Part shown: positions 11,093 through 27,000 of the stretch, in pieces
How positions within the stretch are numbered: the stretch's first letter is position 1
How the letters are laid out: the number at the start of each line of letters is the position of its first letter
NCBI GenBank assembly: GCA_958299035.1
Contig: CATQJL010000001.1
Location: 50,842,461-50,906,460 of the forward strand
Direction: 5' to 3'
DNA length: 64,000 nucleotides
Source: Cylicocyclus nassatus
Lineage: Eukaryota; Nematoda; Chromadorea; Rhabditida; Strongylidae
Notes under the pieces: generated by a model
The model's input: only the letters and a program-made list of their open reading frames with translations
What the model was told of the DNA's origin: nothing
The model's database searches: none
Position numbers and translations under genes: made by a program

Positions 11093-13442
11093 ATGACGGA
11101 ATTCTGCAGAAAAGTTAGCCAAATAAAGGCGCTGTACCTGGGAGTCGCAAAAGAATTTTGTATTGAACACGAATATCGAAAAGGTGACCTGAGCTTGTAT
11201 CATTTCAAAACTACTACAGAATCTTTCCGAGCATCTTTTTGATTCATGCGAGCTGGGGTTGAAATTCGAATATGATGGGATAATTGCAAAAGTGACCAGT
11301 GAGAGTTTTTTGTTGAAAACCGGTGAATTTGACTAACAATAAGGTGCGTTTCTGGTTCAAATTCAGCCCTTGTCAATTTTCTGCAAAGGCAAATCTTCCA
11401 AGAGTGCTTTCACTCATCTCTATGGATGCTTGCGGCAAACCTTCATTCCCTCTGAACCGCGCTGAAAGATGAATCACGACGAACATCATAACATAATGGT
11501 ATGGGAAGCATGCATTTTTCGAAAGATTCAAGAGCAAAGATCAGCAAAGATCAGCCATCTGGCTCAGGAATGCACTTTTCACTGCTGAGCTGGTGCGCAA
11601 CAGCTGCAGCCCACCCCCCCCCCCCTCAATGCTCTCGCGGTCCTTTTATCAAACATTCGATGTTCCGGCGCGTACGTTTTCGATTCAAAATCTGCCGAAT
11701 CGATTGCACTCCGGACGCTCCGGAATTTTTAGCCCCTAATTGAATTATAGGTGCTACGTGCACTCTGCACTCTGAGATTTTGATTCAGCGGTGCTATAAA
11801 ATTTTCACTTTTTCTTATTTACGAAATCATTTTTGCTCTTCTATTTCTACATTGTCGATCAAACCTCTTCGTGGTGATCGTCCAGATTGATTTTGACGAC
11901 CATACTCATTGATAGCTTTGCTTTCGGCCAGCACTTTGTCAAATTTTTGGGAGTCTGAATGTTTATTCACATATTTTCTACTAAAGTTGTTTGTTCGGCT
12001 TAGCAATTTTTTCAAAATCTATTCACTACTTTGAGAGATAGGCCCTTCCTTTTCTGTTATACCTTGGCGTAGACCAAAATTGACAGTTTCCTGATAGAAC
12101 CTAATAGCTGTCACTTATATATGTTGTTGTGAAAAATTGAGAATATTGCCAGCGAGTTTTTATTTTGAAATGTCAACAATCATACTTTCATTTTGAACAT
12201 TTGGTCGAAGCCTATGCATGAAAAAATATAACATGACAAATTTCATAGTCGATGCTCAGAACATCAACCAACAACCTTATTTGAATGTTTGACTTGGTTT
12301 TGAAAAGCTTCAGCATTTTGGCTTTTGAGGAAAATGACTCATGTATAAACTTTATGCTTTTCGTGACTTCAATATGGCATTTTCCATTCATTCTTCTCAC
12401 TACGTCACTGGAAGTGACTGAACATTTAGACACTGGAAGTGAACGAAGCTGAACGTCGAAGTGATGCCTTCTTGTATGAGCGTTTTATGCTCCTGTGGGC
12501 GCAAAGTCCGCAGCAAAATCCATCGTCACGATTTTCTAAATGAGCTATACTGCAGCAACGAAGAGGAAGATTTTCTAGGCAAAAATCGCCAAATATCATC
12601 TACTTTTACTTCAAAGATCTGATTTGGAACCTGATTTGGAATTTAAATAGTAGAATTGCACATTCACTGCTCATTTATAGTCAGCAATCGGCTGAACATT
12701 ACTGTTAACCTTGTTTCTGACGAATTTATAAAAAAATTTGCAGAAAAACTCGTAAGGACCTACTTATTTGCCTCTTTCTGAGGCGGCAAAAGATTCACTT
12801 CTTAATTATTCGCCGCTGACAATCGAAAAATTTTTTTTGTTAGCCATAAAATTCTAGGTTCCCTAAGTATAGAGCAAACCAACGATAGGTCAACTTTATG
12901 CTAAAATGTATAGGCTCAAAAATTTTCTGAAACTGTATCGCGACAAGCTTTAAAAGCACAATTCTCTAGCAAACATTTCATATTTTCAAAAATCTTTTTT
13001 TTTTGCTATGGATTCCAGGCAATAAAACAGAGAAATTTCACACTTGTTTTGCTGGCCTTTTTGAGATACGGAACACAGATTGAACAAAGCTCCACGAAGA
13101 CGAAAGTATGTTTGAAAAATCAAAGGAAGGAGCTTTTGAACACTATCAGCGATGTACACAAAGAACGTTCCTTCCTCCAGATTTAGCCACAAAATGAGGT
13201 ACAAAAAACAAGTAAATTTTGAAACAAACCAATATATTTGCATCTGAATATTACAGAGACGCAAGTATGAAATGCCTAAATATCTGAATGTGTTTGGCCG
13301 TCCTGGGAGTTATGTACTTGGTCTTATGGACTTGACAATGATAGACTCGGCTTTACCTTGCATATTGCCCGAAATAGATGTGAAATTTCGCGGATGGTGC
13401 TCACTTGTCGCTCAGAACGCACCTCGAGACTTGAGAATCTAG
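11093..13442 (+). CDS. Probable multi-exon gene, family not recognised
   Basis: I do not recognise this protein. The best pieces are at the 3' end. Exon 13019-13105 (29 codons) follows a long T-tract and ATTCCAG acceptor and ends at a GTATGT donor. Exon 13257-13442 (61 codons plus TAG) follows ATTACAG. Both are phase 0, so they join directly. Protein-like stretches further upstream, on the same strand but not joined by me, are an ATG frame at 11093-11242, an exon-like frame after CTACTACAG at about 11216-11335, and a frame after CATTTAG at about 12430-12537. No domain, signal peptide or membrane segment is evident. Several alternative frames also look open, so the upstream structure is uncertain and the gene could be two genes. 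Confidence 0.35.
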
Positions 13443-14259
13443 CTGATAAAATGCATGAGCTCTATCCACGTTTGGCAGCGCGTCAAGATTTCAATAGACT
13501 GTAAATATTGAAGAAGAGAAGAAATGTTAGGTTGTCCCATAAGTCTTTATCAGACTTTTCACCAGCACAAGTCTGCTCGCGGGGCACCATTCGAAAGATC
13601 CAAGCGAGCTCTACAATATGGCTTTCAAAAGTTCGTAAAAGGCTTGATCCGCATTGAGTTTCAAAACAAAATGGAAAAAAGTCCAAAATGCCGAAAAACG
13701 AAAGTAATCCTATCTCAGCTAAAAAACATTTTGCGAATTTCCCACTCGCTCACACATATAATCTCTCCATCAGATACTTATTATACACTTGCTGCTTTTT
13801 CTAATGGTTAGAAATCGAGAATGCGCTTCATTTTCAAACTTTGCCTGATACGGGTCTAACATAAGTTCCTCGCAAATATGTGATTATACAGCTTATTCAT
13901 TTAAAAATACTCCCACAGATTCGCACCCTCGTAGATATCTTAGTTTTTGGAAAATATCATTTTGAAGTACGAATTTGAAAAGACTTATGGGACAACCTAA
14001 TATTGTAGGACTAGGAGGAATGAGTGCAAATTCCAGAGAACAATCCGAACAAAAGTACAACATCATTAACGATGGCAATGGCGTATTGACTCTGTCTTTT
14101 CCGCCCGAAAAGACTAATCGACCCATTGTGCCAAAAGTTTTTTACGCTCCCTCTTTCCGCGACCCCGATTTTGAGTTTGTGTGTGCGAAAGATGTTTCAG
14201 TGATACTTGGAAATGATCTCACCATTATTTTCCCTATTCTCTCTCCAATCACCACGTGA
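13394..14259 (+). CDS. Possible short coding unit spanning a transposon-bearing intron
   Basis: A frame from an ATG at 13394 to 13500 ends at a GTAAAT donor. The frame 14037-14259 begins after TTCCAG in the matching phase and ends with TGA. The intron holds the mariner-like element at 13527-14000. The 3' exon reads as ordinary soluble protein (…NDGNGVLTLSFPPEK…) but I do not recognise it. It overlaps, in a different frame, the last exon of the preceding candidate, so at most one of the two readings of 13394-13442 is right. Its stop lies 262 bp before the GMP reductase start on the same strand. Confidence 0.3.
13527..14000. mobile_element. Mariner-like foldback MITE (TTAGGTTGTCCC)
   Basis: TTAGGTTGTCCCATAAGTCT at 13527 is repeated inverted at the right end (AGACTTATGGGACAACCTAA, ending 14000). 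TA follows on the right; the left flank is TG, so the expected TA duplication is imperfect. The end consensus matches Tc1/mariner-type MITEs of animals. No transposase frame is present. Confidence 0.8.
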
Positions 14260-14321
14260 TTATTACAATGGCAAATAGTTAGGTGCATTCGCTTTCTATG
14301 ACGCTCGAAGCTTAATCTAAA

Positions 14322-14360
14322 TCATATTATAAAGGTAGTCTAATCACCTTTATAATATGT
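14322..14360. repeat. AT-rich hairpin between genes
   Basis: CATATTATAAAGGT and ACCTTTATAATATG are inverted 14-bp copies around a short loop, about 160 bp before the GMP reductase start. It could be a 3' end signal for the upstream unit or a small repeat; function is not established. Confidence 0.5.
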
Positions 14361-14521
14361 TTTTCCTTCTGTTAGTTTTTTTTGAATTCGCGTTCTTGGG
14401 GTAAATCGATTTCCTTTTACATCCTTTTGTATAACAGTTTTTTGGCTTACCCGTCTTTTCTGCTTGAATGATCATTCAGTTCGTCGCGTGTCGCGTGTCG
14501 TGCCACCCTTTCGTCTACCTC

Positions 14522-18875
<4,354 letters not shown>

Positions 18876-18990
18876 GCGTGATTGTACGAATACCTCACGA
18901 TTCAAGTTTGTTGTAGATTTTGCTTGTTCTGTTCATTGTTAATTTTTTTGATTGACGTTTTCGTTATGTAAACATGTTTCAAAATTTCTA

Positions 18991-18996
18991 AATAAA
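18991..18996 (+). promoter_or_regulatory. Likely polyadenylation signal of the GMP reductase gene
   Basis: AATAAA 116 bp after the stop codon, the first such hexamer downstream. Confidence 0.6.
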
Positions 18997-19394
18997 TATG
19001 TTCATCCTATATACTTGCAGGCGCTCCCTAACTAAGTTGTTTTATATCTAGATATGCCACTCTTCTTTCTAGATTGTAAAGAAAAAAATTAATTATAGTC
19101 AGTAGTCGTCAACCATGAAATCAATCTAATCTTCTAGTTTCTTTAGATGTTTTTTTTTTCACAACGGCAGTAGCTCATTCATTGCAAAGAGAAAGGATGC
19201 AAGTGATGCTAGCGAAGATCAAATAATATTGCAAAGTTCAAAAGATGACTTTTTCAACATAGCAGTAGATGCAAATGGAGATTGCAAGTGTTTTGGCAAG
19301 AAACTGTAAGACCCAAGGGGAAAACTTGGTCTGCGATTTGTTACAAAATCATGAAAATAAATTACTGAGTACAACCGCATTACATCTTAGAATC

Positions 19395-22300
19395 TTATCT
19401 TATATTTTCCTCTGTAACTGAGATCGTGCCGCTACCATCAACAGCGCAGGCCCATTCAATAAATTCGAGTTTAGTTCCGTAGTCGGCATGGGCATCATCC
19501 TTCTCATAGAATTTGCACTGAAGTTTGCGTTTCAGCAATCCGCCAGGTCCCTAAAACAAAAATTGCGGCATAAGTCAAATGATATGATCACGAGAATACC
19601 CCTATTTTCAAATAAGGCGTAAGATTTTTGTTTAACAGGAAATTGAAGTTAACTCTTCTATTTGATTACTTCATTTGCGTAGTTCGATCAACAATTCTAG
19701 TAATTTTCACATTGCCTCGTTTTTCTAACATAGCGTTTGTAACCACGTCAGCAGGCGTATATATTGCCTATCTTGTTTGCAATAATGGCAATGTACTAAA
19801 TCACCAGTGCTTTTTGTTGAGCAATTCATTTCCCAAATCTGAAGATTTTTGTTATTTCAAGTGATGAATCAGATTTGCGGAGGGCAAGTTGGAGCTTTCC
19901 CCTATCTCAGTAAAAGTTTTTGTGAAAATTGAGAAACGCCACTTCTCCTCAAGCGCTTGGCAATTCATTATTGGATTTGATTAGCGGAAGAGGGGGCATT
20001 TGGATCAACGTTACCCCTAGGGTCATATCGTAAAAAGCAAATTTCGTTGCGAACGCATATAACCTCGTTGGGCTTTTTCTACTGTAGAATAAAAAACAAT
20101 TAAAGTTAGTCGATAGGGCCCCACATCTATAGATTTAGCAGGCCCTAGGAACTTTTCAAAGGGCCTATTATCGATGCAGCTATTAACGCGGGCGCTAATC
20201 TACTGCAGTGCATAGTAGTCAAAAGGTGTGCTTTGATTTGCCTAAAACGGCGTAGAGAAGGGGAGCAATAAATAGAAAGGAAAAAAATTGGCGGGTTATT
20301 ATCTCTTTTTTTTTGTCTAGCGAATGCAAAGGTGGAGTAGCAGTCGAAGAGTCCACATCTGCTCATTGAAATTATGTCTAAACAATATGCACTGAAAGTG
20401 CAACATACATGGCTTGAGTGTAAAAATTAGATTATGGTCTAAAACTCGTTTCCCGGCGGATCTTGTGGAAATTCCAGATCAATCAAAGTTTGGGAGAGAC
20501 TGTAGTAAATTGAGTCTCCGTGGGTTACTAACGAGGGAACGATCCCAACTTAAGGTGGCGATTTGGAATGAACCGCATATCATTAGATGCAACTTGATGA
20601 GCTGATTCCAAATCCACCTTCCATATCTGCGACAACGTTATTTGCAAAAAGTTATGAGCGGTTGAAAATGTGAAGTTTTTGGGGTTTTAATGCATAATGT
20701 GCTCCAAAATCCAACTTGAAAGTGCACAACTAGCATGATATTGAGTGTACTGGTTTCACGGAATGCTCACATTCAAAAGAAACACAAATAAGTGTTTTTG
20801 AACAACTAATTTTCGAGAAATGGCGGTGTATATTTGCCAAATTTGATTTTTCATTGCTCATAGCTTTTACCAGAGAGCTTTAGTTGCTTTTTAGCTGTCC
20901 AAAAACACTTATTTGTGTTTCTTTCGAATGTGAGCATTCCGTAAAATCAGTACACTCAATATCATGCTAGTTGTGCACTTTCAAGTTGGATTTTGAAGCA
21001 CATTATGCATTAAAATCCCAATAACTTCACATTTTTAACCGCTCATAACTTTTCGCAGATAACGTTGTCGCAGATATGGAAGGTAGATATGGAATCAGCT
21101 CATCAAGTTGCATCTAATGATATGCAGTTCATTCCAAATCGCCACCTTAAGTTGGGATCGTTCCCTTGTAAGAAGTATCCTACAGTCGTTATTCCTAGGA
21201 TGATTTCAAGAAATAAAGATTAAGTAAGTTGATCCTGCGAAAAGCTTCAGCTCCCCAAAAATGTTTTCAGGAGCTCTGAAGAAAATTCCTGCGACTACCA
21301 TTGAATATTTGTGTGTTCAACAACGCATGTCATCCCATATGTATATCGAAAATCTAAGTGCAACTCGCTACATTAACTTGGAGTAAAAACGAATTATTGA
21401 CCAAGCGGTGCAGTCATACTATGTGCCTACATTTAGAATGCGTGATACTCTAAAAATGAAGTTGAACCTTTTACTTTAATAGGAAAAAAAGATGTTGCTA
21501 GGAGATTAAAACTTCAACCTTATGCCGGGACTCGTTACTTATATCTTGAGAAAAGAAAACTATTTTACATGCGAGATTCGCTACAACATCCAGTACATAC
21601 AGTCCCACTCAGAAACAACTGCTTGAGATATCAGGAAAAAAATCTTGAAGCCGTAAAAGCGATTGCGTCCATCTTGGCTAAGCTGTAAATACAGTAACTC
21701 CCCCCTCCCCCCTCCCCCCCTTCGTCGTGGTAGCGATTTTGCTTACTAAAAAATCCCATTCAGTTTTGATGTTAAATGTTTTTTGTAGTGCATCATGCAA
21801 CTGGCAACGATTGTCAAATGTTGGAATTTGCGTGACATACAAAAATAGACTGTTGTTTTCACTGCATTTGGGATGACTCAAAACAAAAATACCATGAACG
21901 TCATACAAAGCCGATTAAAAAAATGTCCAGGCTTCACTCATGTGCTAAAAGTTTATCATTATCCATTAGCAATTGTTTAGCAGAATTCAAATTAAACTTG
22001 GAGCAACGAATTAGTATAAGTCTACCTCAAAAGATTCTCTGTAGTTATTTGGTATTTTCTATAGTTATTAAGAATTATAAAACCTAATGGTACAGTCATA
22101 TGTGCCTTACATTTAGAAGGATCCGTGATACTCTAAAAATGAAAGCTGAGTCTTTTACCTCCTTACAAAAAAAAAATAAAATTTTGCCCTCAACCTTACG
22201 CTGAGTTGATGTCCCTCAAAAAAGTTCCACCTACAAGCGCTACATTTATTGTTTTTAGTCTCTGACCCTACCCTATTTGGGGAAAAGCTAAAGCAAAATT

Positions 22301-23792
22301 TGATACGTGCTTAAAAGAAGCTGTAATATGAGCATTCTGTTTATGAAATGGTGGTGTTTCGTATGCGCCGCGCAAAAGTAATGGCCCTCTTTTTAGTCGA
22401 AAGCCGGATTCATCATAAAATAATAACATCCGTATCGCCAATCTTTTCCCATATGAAAAATCAAATGCAGTGCTATGTTCAAGTTGTTCTGCTCAGTCTC
22501 TTTGGTGAGAGCGAGAACTTGAGCATCGTAGTAGCAAATTATACGGATTCCCAGCATATTTAACATATTGCTATGGTTACGCTGATTGCAGAAGATTGGA
22601 GCACTTAGCCTTTTCGGAAGCAAACATGGAACTGAATATAGAATGAACTTTGTGCTTTCGACAATGTGGGTCCTCAGTGAGGTTCAATTTCGGGAATTGA
22701 CGGCATAAAACAAGTGAAATAGGGTTAGAGCGATCAAATGGAGGTGTCGCATGACTTCTTCAACCAATTTTAAGCAGTAGTAGATATAACAACTCTTCTT
22801 TTTTCTGTAAGTTTCTCAATGCCATATGGATTTCTCACGAAGTTTGAGCCTAAAATTGTAGTAGGTTCATTCAGAGTCTTACGGTATCAATGCCTGCTAG
22901 AAATTTGTCATATTGTAATACCAAAAACAGCGCTTGAAAATTGCCCTAGACAGCACGATTCAATTTTCGGGTCTCTTCTCCGTTCTTCGTGGGCAAATGT
23001 TGTCTGCGATACAATTATACTATACATGTTGTCGGTCAAATTTCTACTGATCAAGAGTCAATTTCGATAGAAATTAATCTTTGTTCTTTGCATATCAAGT
23101 TTATTACTTACAGAAGGATGTTGTTGAATTTATACTTGCTTACACCCTGGAAAGAAATGAGCGTTTGAGTAAGAGGTACCTGTAAAGTGAGGCCTATATT
23201 GTTCCTATCTCCTTTCTTGCATACATCGATGCCAGTTGTGTTCCACTCCGTCGTATATTCCCCATTTTTTGGGTCTTCTGTGTGCAGTTGTAAATCAGAT
23301 CCTGCCAGATGCATGTGACTGAAAGTTTAAGGATATGCCAAGGAAATATCTGATGTTAAAATTCCATTAAATTAAAGCAATAAACTCACTGAAATTCTGC
23401 CGGAGGTTTACTCGTCAATGTTAACTTATACTGCGTATTAGTTGCAAACTTCAAAGTCCTAGATCCACCCTCAAATCGTCCTCCATCGACTTTGTACGAG
23501 ACAGCATCTCCATTGGATAGTCGACTGAAATGTGATTGTGGTAAAATGTAATCACAAGACTTATTTAATTTTTGATCATTGTTGAAGATAATTTCTATTA
23601 GATAACGAAAGTATATTTTTCTGCTACTAGTATTGCCAACGATAGACATTGATATTTCAAGCTGCTTAAAGTGATCTATAGAGCAGAAACATTAGATTAA
23701 GCCAGCGCTTCTTGATGAGATAAGATTACCCACAACGACAGAAACAACGTAAAATCGCCACTTGTTTCCTCACTGGGCTCGCTTTCCACCAT
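19395..23792 (-). CDS. CNRIP1-like protein (cannabinoid receptor-interacting protein 1 family)
   Basis: In vertebrates CNRIP1 binds the CB1 receptor C-terminal tail; its role in nematodes, which lack a clear CB1, is unknown. Exons, 5' to 3': 23792-23734, 23524-23390, 23318-23180, 19550-19395. Phases 2, 2, 0 match at every junction and give 162 aa; human CNRIP1 is 164 aa. Aligned landmarks: AVSYKVDGGRF (VFYKVDGQRF in human), the TLKFATNTQYKLTLTSKPP strand, EWNTTGIDVCKKGDR (the YDTEGVTPTKSGER region), KLQCKFYEK (VWQVKFYNY region), and FIEWAC (VIEYEC). The protein should be a small soluble beta-sandwich-type protein with no signal peptide or membrane segment. Start: ATG in CCAATGG, the only one in frame in exon 1. 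Introns are 209, 71 and 3629 bp; the last holds a long palindrome. The gene is convergent with GMP reductase. Confidence 0.88.
20524..21171. mobile_element. Long foldback element in the last CNRIP1 intron
   Basis: TTACTAACGAGGGAACGATC at 20525 is mirrored by GATCGTTCCCTTGTAA ending at 21171. Inversion continues inward through CAACTTAAGGTGGCGATTTGG, CATATCATTAGATGCAACTT and AACACAAATAAGTGTTTTTG, to a centre near 20850. A related single arm lies at about 325-440. No coding content. Confidence 0.85.
22268..22627 (-). CDS. Possible small two-exon gene nested in the CNRIP1 intron
   Basis: Not recognised. Exon 22627-22581 starts with ATG directly after a CTATATTCAG site (a possible trans-splice or cis acceptor) and ends at a GTAACC donor, phase 2. 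Exon 22472-22268 begins after CATAG in the matching phase and stays open for 67 codons to TAG. Total 83 aa, basic and soluble-looking. Competing open frames cover the same bases on both strands (an 76-aa frame at 22393-22623 among them), so this may be chance. Confidence 0.2.
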
Positions 23793-24060
23793 TGGCTATG
23801 TAACAACCTACAGTGTAGTATTTAGTATGTCTAATATCTTTAACAGTAAGCTACCAAACTTACTGTTGAGTCAAGAGTTTCAGACGTTAAAACACTGAAG
23901 AAAGCGGGCGGAACTTTGCTTCTTCACAAATGAATTCTTAAGTTCCTATTTCTTTGTTTTGAGCGCGACAAGCGATGACTGTTAGCAACATGAGCAATAG
24001 CTCAAAAATGTTGCTCATGTGCTTGTCAAAGACAGATGGCATCATGGCAGCTTGGAATTG

Positions 24061-27000
24061 ATGAGTGGAGCATTTCGTAAAAAGGAATCTATTCTTCAGC
24101 GAAATTTACGCGCATTAGCTGTTTCTGACGGGCAAAAAAGCGCATATCACCCTACGACCAATTTTATCTGAAAGAAAAAATAATTGGAAAAATATGATGT
24201 GGATAATCATATGATACATCCTCCATTCACTGTATCATATAATTATTCACATCATATTTTTGGAGGAGGATAAGGATCAGCTTGAATCTTGCTTTTTTGG
24301 AGGATAAGCTGGATAATTTGAAATTCATGAAGAGCCACCAACCCCTTGTGAGTATCATCAGCGTTATGACTACTGAGTCCCTAATCTGCAGTATACAGTG
24401 CACCAGTGGCGGACCGAGGGGGGGGGGGCGCCCCCCCCCCCCCGAGAATGGGTCGCGAAATTTTTAAAACTTACCTATGTGGGTTATAAAATGTGCGAAA
24501 GACTTGTTTATTTTTGTAAACAAATGAAATATTTTTTAAAATTTTTTAAAAATTGAAATTAGCCTTATAAAAAAATTTTTCGGGAACGTGGCCGACGCCA
24601 CGCCCCCTTTTTCCAGATTTTAGGGGTTCAGGACCCGCAAAAATTTTGAGAAGCACTCCAAAAAATTTTTCGAAGTGCGTGGCTACGGCCACGCACCTTC
24701 ATTTCAGAAAATTTTTTGTCGCGCCCCCCACCCCCCGGTCCGAAATCCTGGGACCGCCACTGCAGAGCACATGTCTCTTTTTTCGCGTGAACTCCCGCCA
24801 GTTACCAGTATGTCTTGGTACCTAAATTCGGCCTAATAGCACTAATCATGACAGCTCTACTACAATACATAAGTTGAAAATTTTTTGCTTACATCGCTCA
24901 CATCCCTGACACCTCTCCCAACTTACATCGGTAATACCTCTCTCCCAAAAAAAGGTTGTACAGTTTTTATGAGCGTCTTAAATCTGAGTACCATATTGTA
25001 AACTATGTTCAAAGCAGTCAAATGATAATCACAGGTCTACGTGTATCAAACGTGGACGGTATTTTGTAGCAGGCAACCACAATAGTAATGGTCAGAAATA
25101 AGGAGAAATTCGAGAATTTATTACTTCCACTTTCGTTGTTGCTCTAAACTTCGGATTTAACATTTGGCTCACCATGTGCAAATCTCGGAATGTGAATAAG
25201 ACATGACGAGAAGGAACACCAATTAACATCTAAGCTTAAGATTATACCGTAAATTGATGCCAATAGGAAGTGGCTGGTCATTAGCTGATCTTATACCGAA
25301 ACCAGTGTGTAGCGAACTAATCAAGAGGTCGCGAGAAACAGCGAAGTAAAATAGTGTCTGGCAACTAGTGAAACAATTTCTTGAAAAAAAATCACTCTGA
25401 ATGGATCCACCAATGGTTTTAAGCTTTACAAGTAGGCATCTCTGCTTTTTTTGGAGGGCACGCTTGTATTTTCATCTGCATCGATTTCCGCATCGAAAAT
25501 CATCGATTCCTTCACTGATTCATACTTGTCCATGACTTCGGCGAAATCAAATTCCTGCTAGAAACCATCGTTTTTCGCAGTTTTAAACAACAGTAAGCAG
25601 GGGAATCTCATCCTTATTTTTTGCGATAGCAGAAAGAAGCGCCAACTCAACACAGAGGACCTTGAGTTAAACAACTCTTAATAAAAGATGATATGGCAGA
25701 AAGGGGAGATGGAACAAAGGAAGAGAGGAGTGGTGAAGGGCGCCAGGGGAGAAATCGGACAAAAAAGACAAAAATAAACTTTGTGATTGTTAGATACCCG
25801 ATGTTTTTTGAGACACAAAATTAGCATACTTTCAGCCAAAATGTAAACACATTATTCAAATCCTTTATCCATCGATCTTTGCATCTAGAATAATCGTGGT
25901 CATCCCATGCCAATTTGCATTTTAGAAGAGTCTAGTTCAGACCACGAAAAGAATGATGAAAATAATAGGGAAGATGTAAAGGAGAGATTAACTAAGAAAT
26001 GAAGGAGGATAGTGCCGTAAGTGTTTATTGGAGGAAGTAGAGGATATCGAAAAAGGAGAAGGGAAAAGAATGTGAAGAAAGCTGTCCTTCTAACAATAAG
26101 ATTTCCTCGCATTTTTCTCGCTTCGTAGAAACCAACATTTTCGGGTTAGATTGGTCCCTGTATTGACAATCGGATGTTTCTCAAGATGTTTCCCAAGGGG
26201 TTCTCGCGTGTTTCTTACAGATGAGCTAGCAAAATCGGGAAACAGAATTGCATCAGTGCCGCTAGCGCTTATTGTGAAATTGAAAAGTGACGTTGACGAA
26301 AGATGCATCGGATAGCGAAGCTCTTCACCGCTCATCGTCAGTTAATTCTGTCATAGAGTGCACAAGCAGTGTATTCGAAAACACCCTTTCCAGACATAGA
26401 GAGGAAGGTGAGTGACTGACTTGGACAGAACTGAGCACAATATAAAGCACACTTCTTATGATTCTTTCTGCAAATGCAAATGAAAATGATTCATTTAATA
26501 CTGAGCGTCATTTTACAAAAATCATCCGAGAATATGCAAAATCGATACCCCTATTGAAAATGCTAAATGAAACGGTTGATCATGGGATTGTGAACTTAGC
26601 AATAGCTTTTTTTCTTTTTCCAGGTTTTGTGTTAGCTCTGAATAATAAATTATTGACGCAGATAATGCAGTGACTATACAGTGTACGTGAACAGGTTAGT
26701 AAAGTTTCCAGCATACGACAGCCAGTTTAATTTTATCAACAAAATTTTGAAGAACTTGCCGGTAAATAATTGACTGTGGGCCGCAGGACTTAAGAATGTA
26801 AGGAAGTGCATAAGCAGCAACAATATAACTTCAGAGCTTCCTCTCCTGCACAAACACAGAAATCCTATGATAGGGCACTTTTCGCTTCTCATAGTACAGT
26901 TGCCAAGCTCCTGTCGGAATCTTAGTGAACACCACATTAGCCAAAAATATACGTATCAAGCCTCGGCAATAATCTCACTTGCCGCGATCAGAAAGTAACT

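Noticed and set aside
11827..12015. Minus-strand 62-aa frame with a charged, protein-like C-terminus
   Set aside because: No splice partner with matching phase was found and the + strand carries the stronger chain in this region.
25916..25990. Acidic/basic + strand frame after GCATTTTAG
   Set aside because: Purine-rich strand that yields Glu/Lys-rich translation by chance; a stop lies before the best donor.
26090..26335. Minus-strand ATG frame with a clean GTAAGA donor, joinable to a frame at 25557-25426
   Set aside because: The donor is the complement of a good + strand acceptor, and + strand exons on both sides agree in phase. I kept it out but it remains a possible antisense gene.
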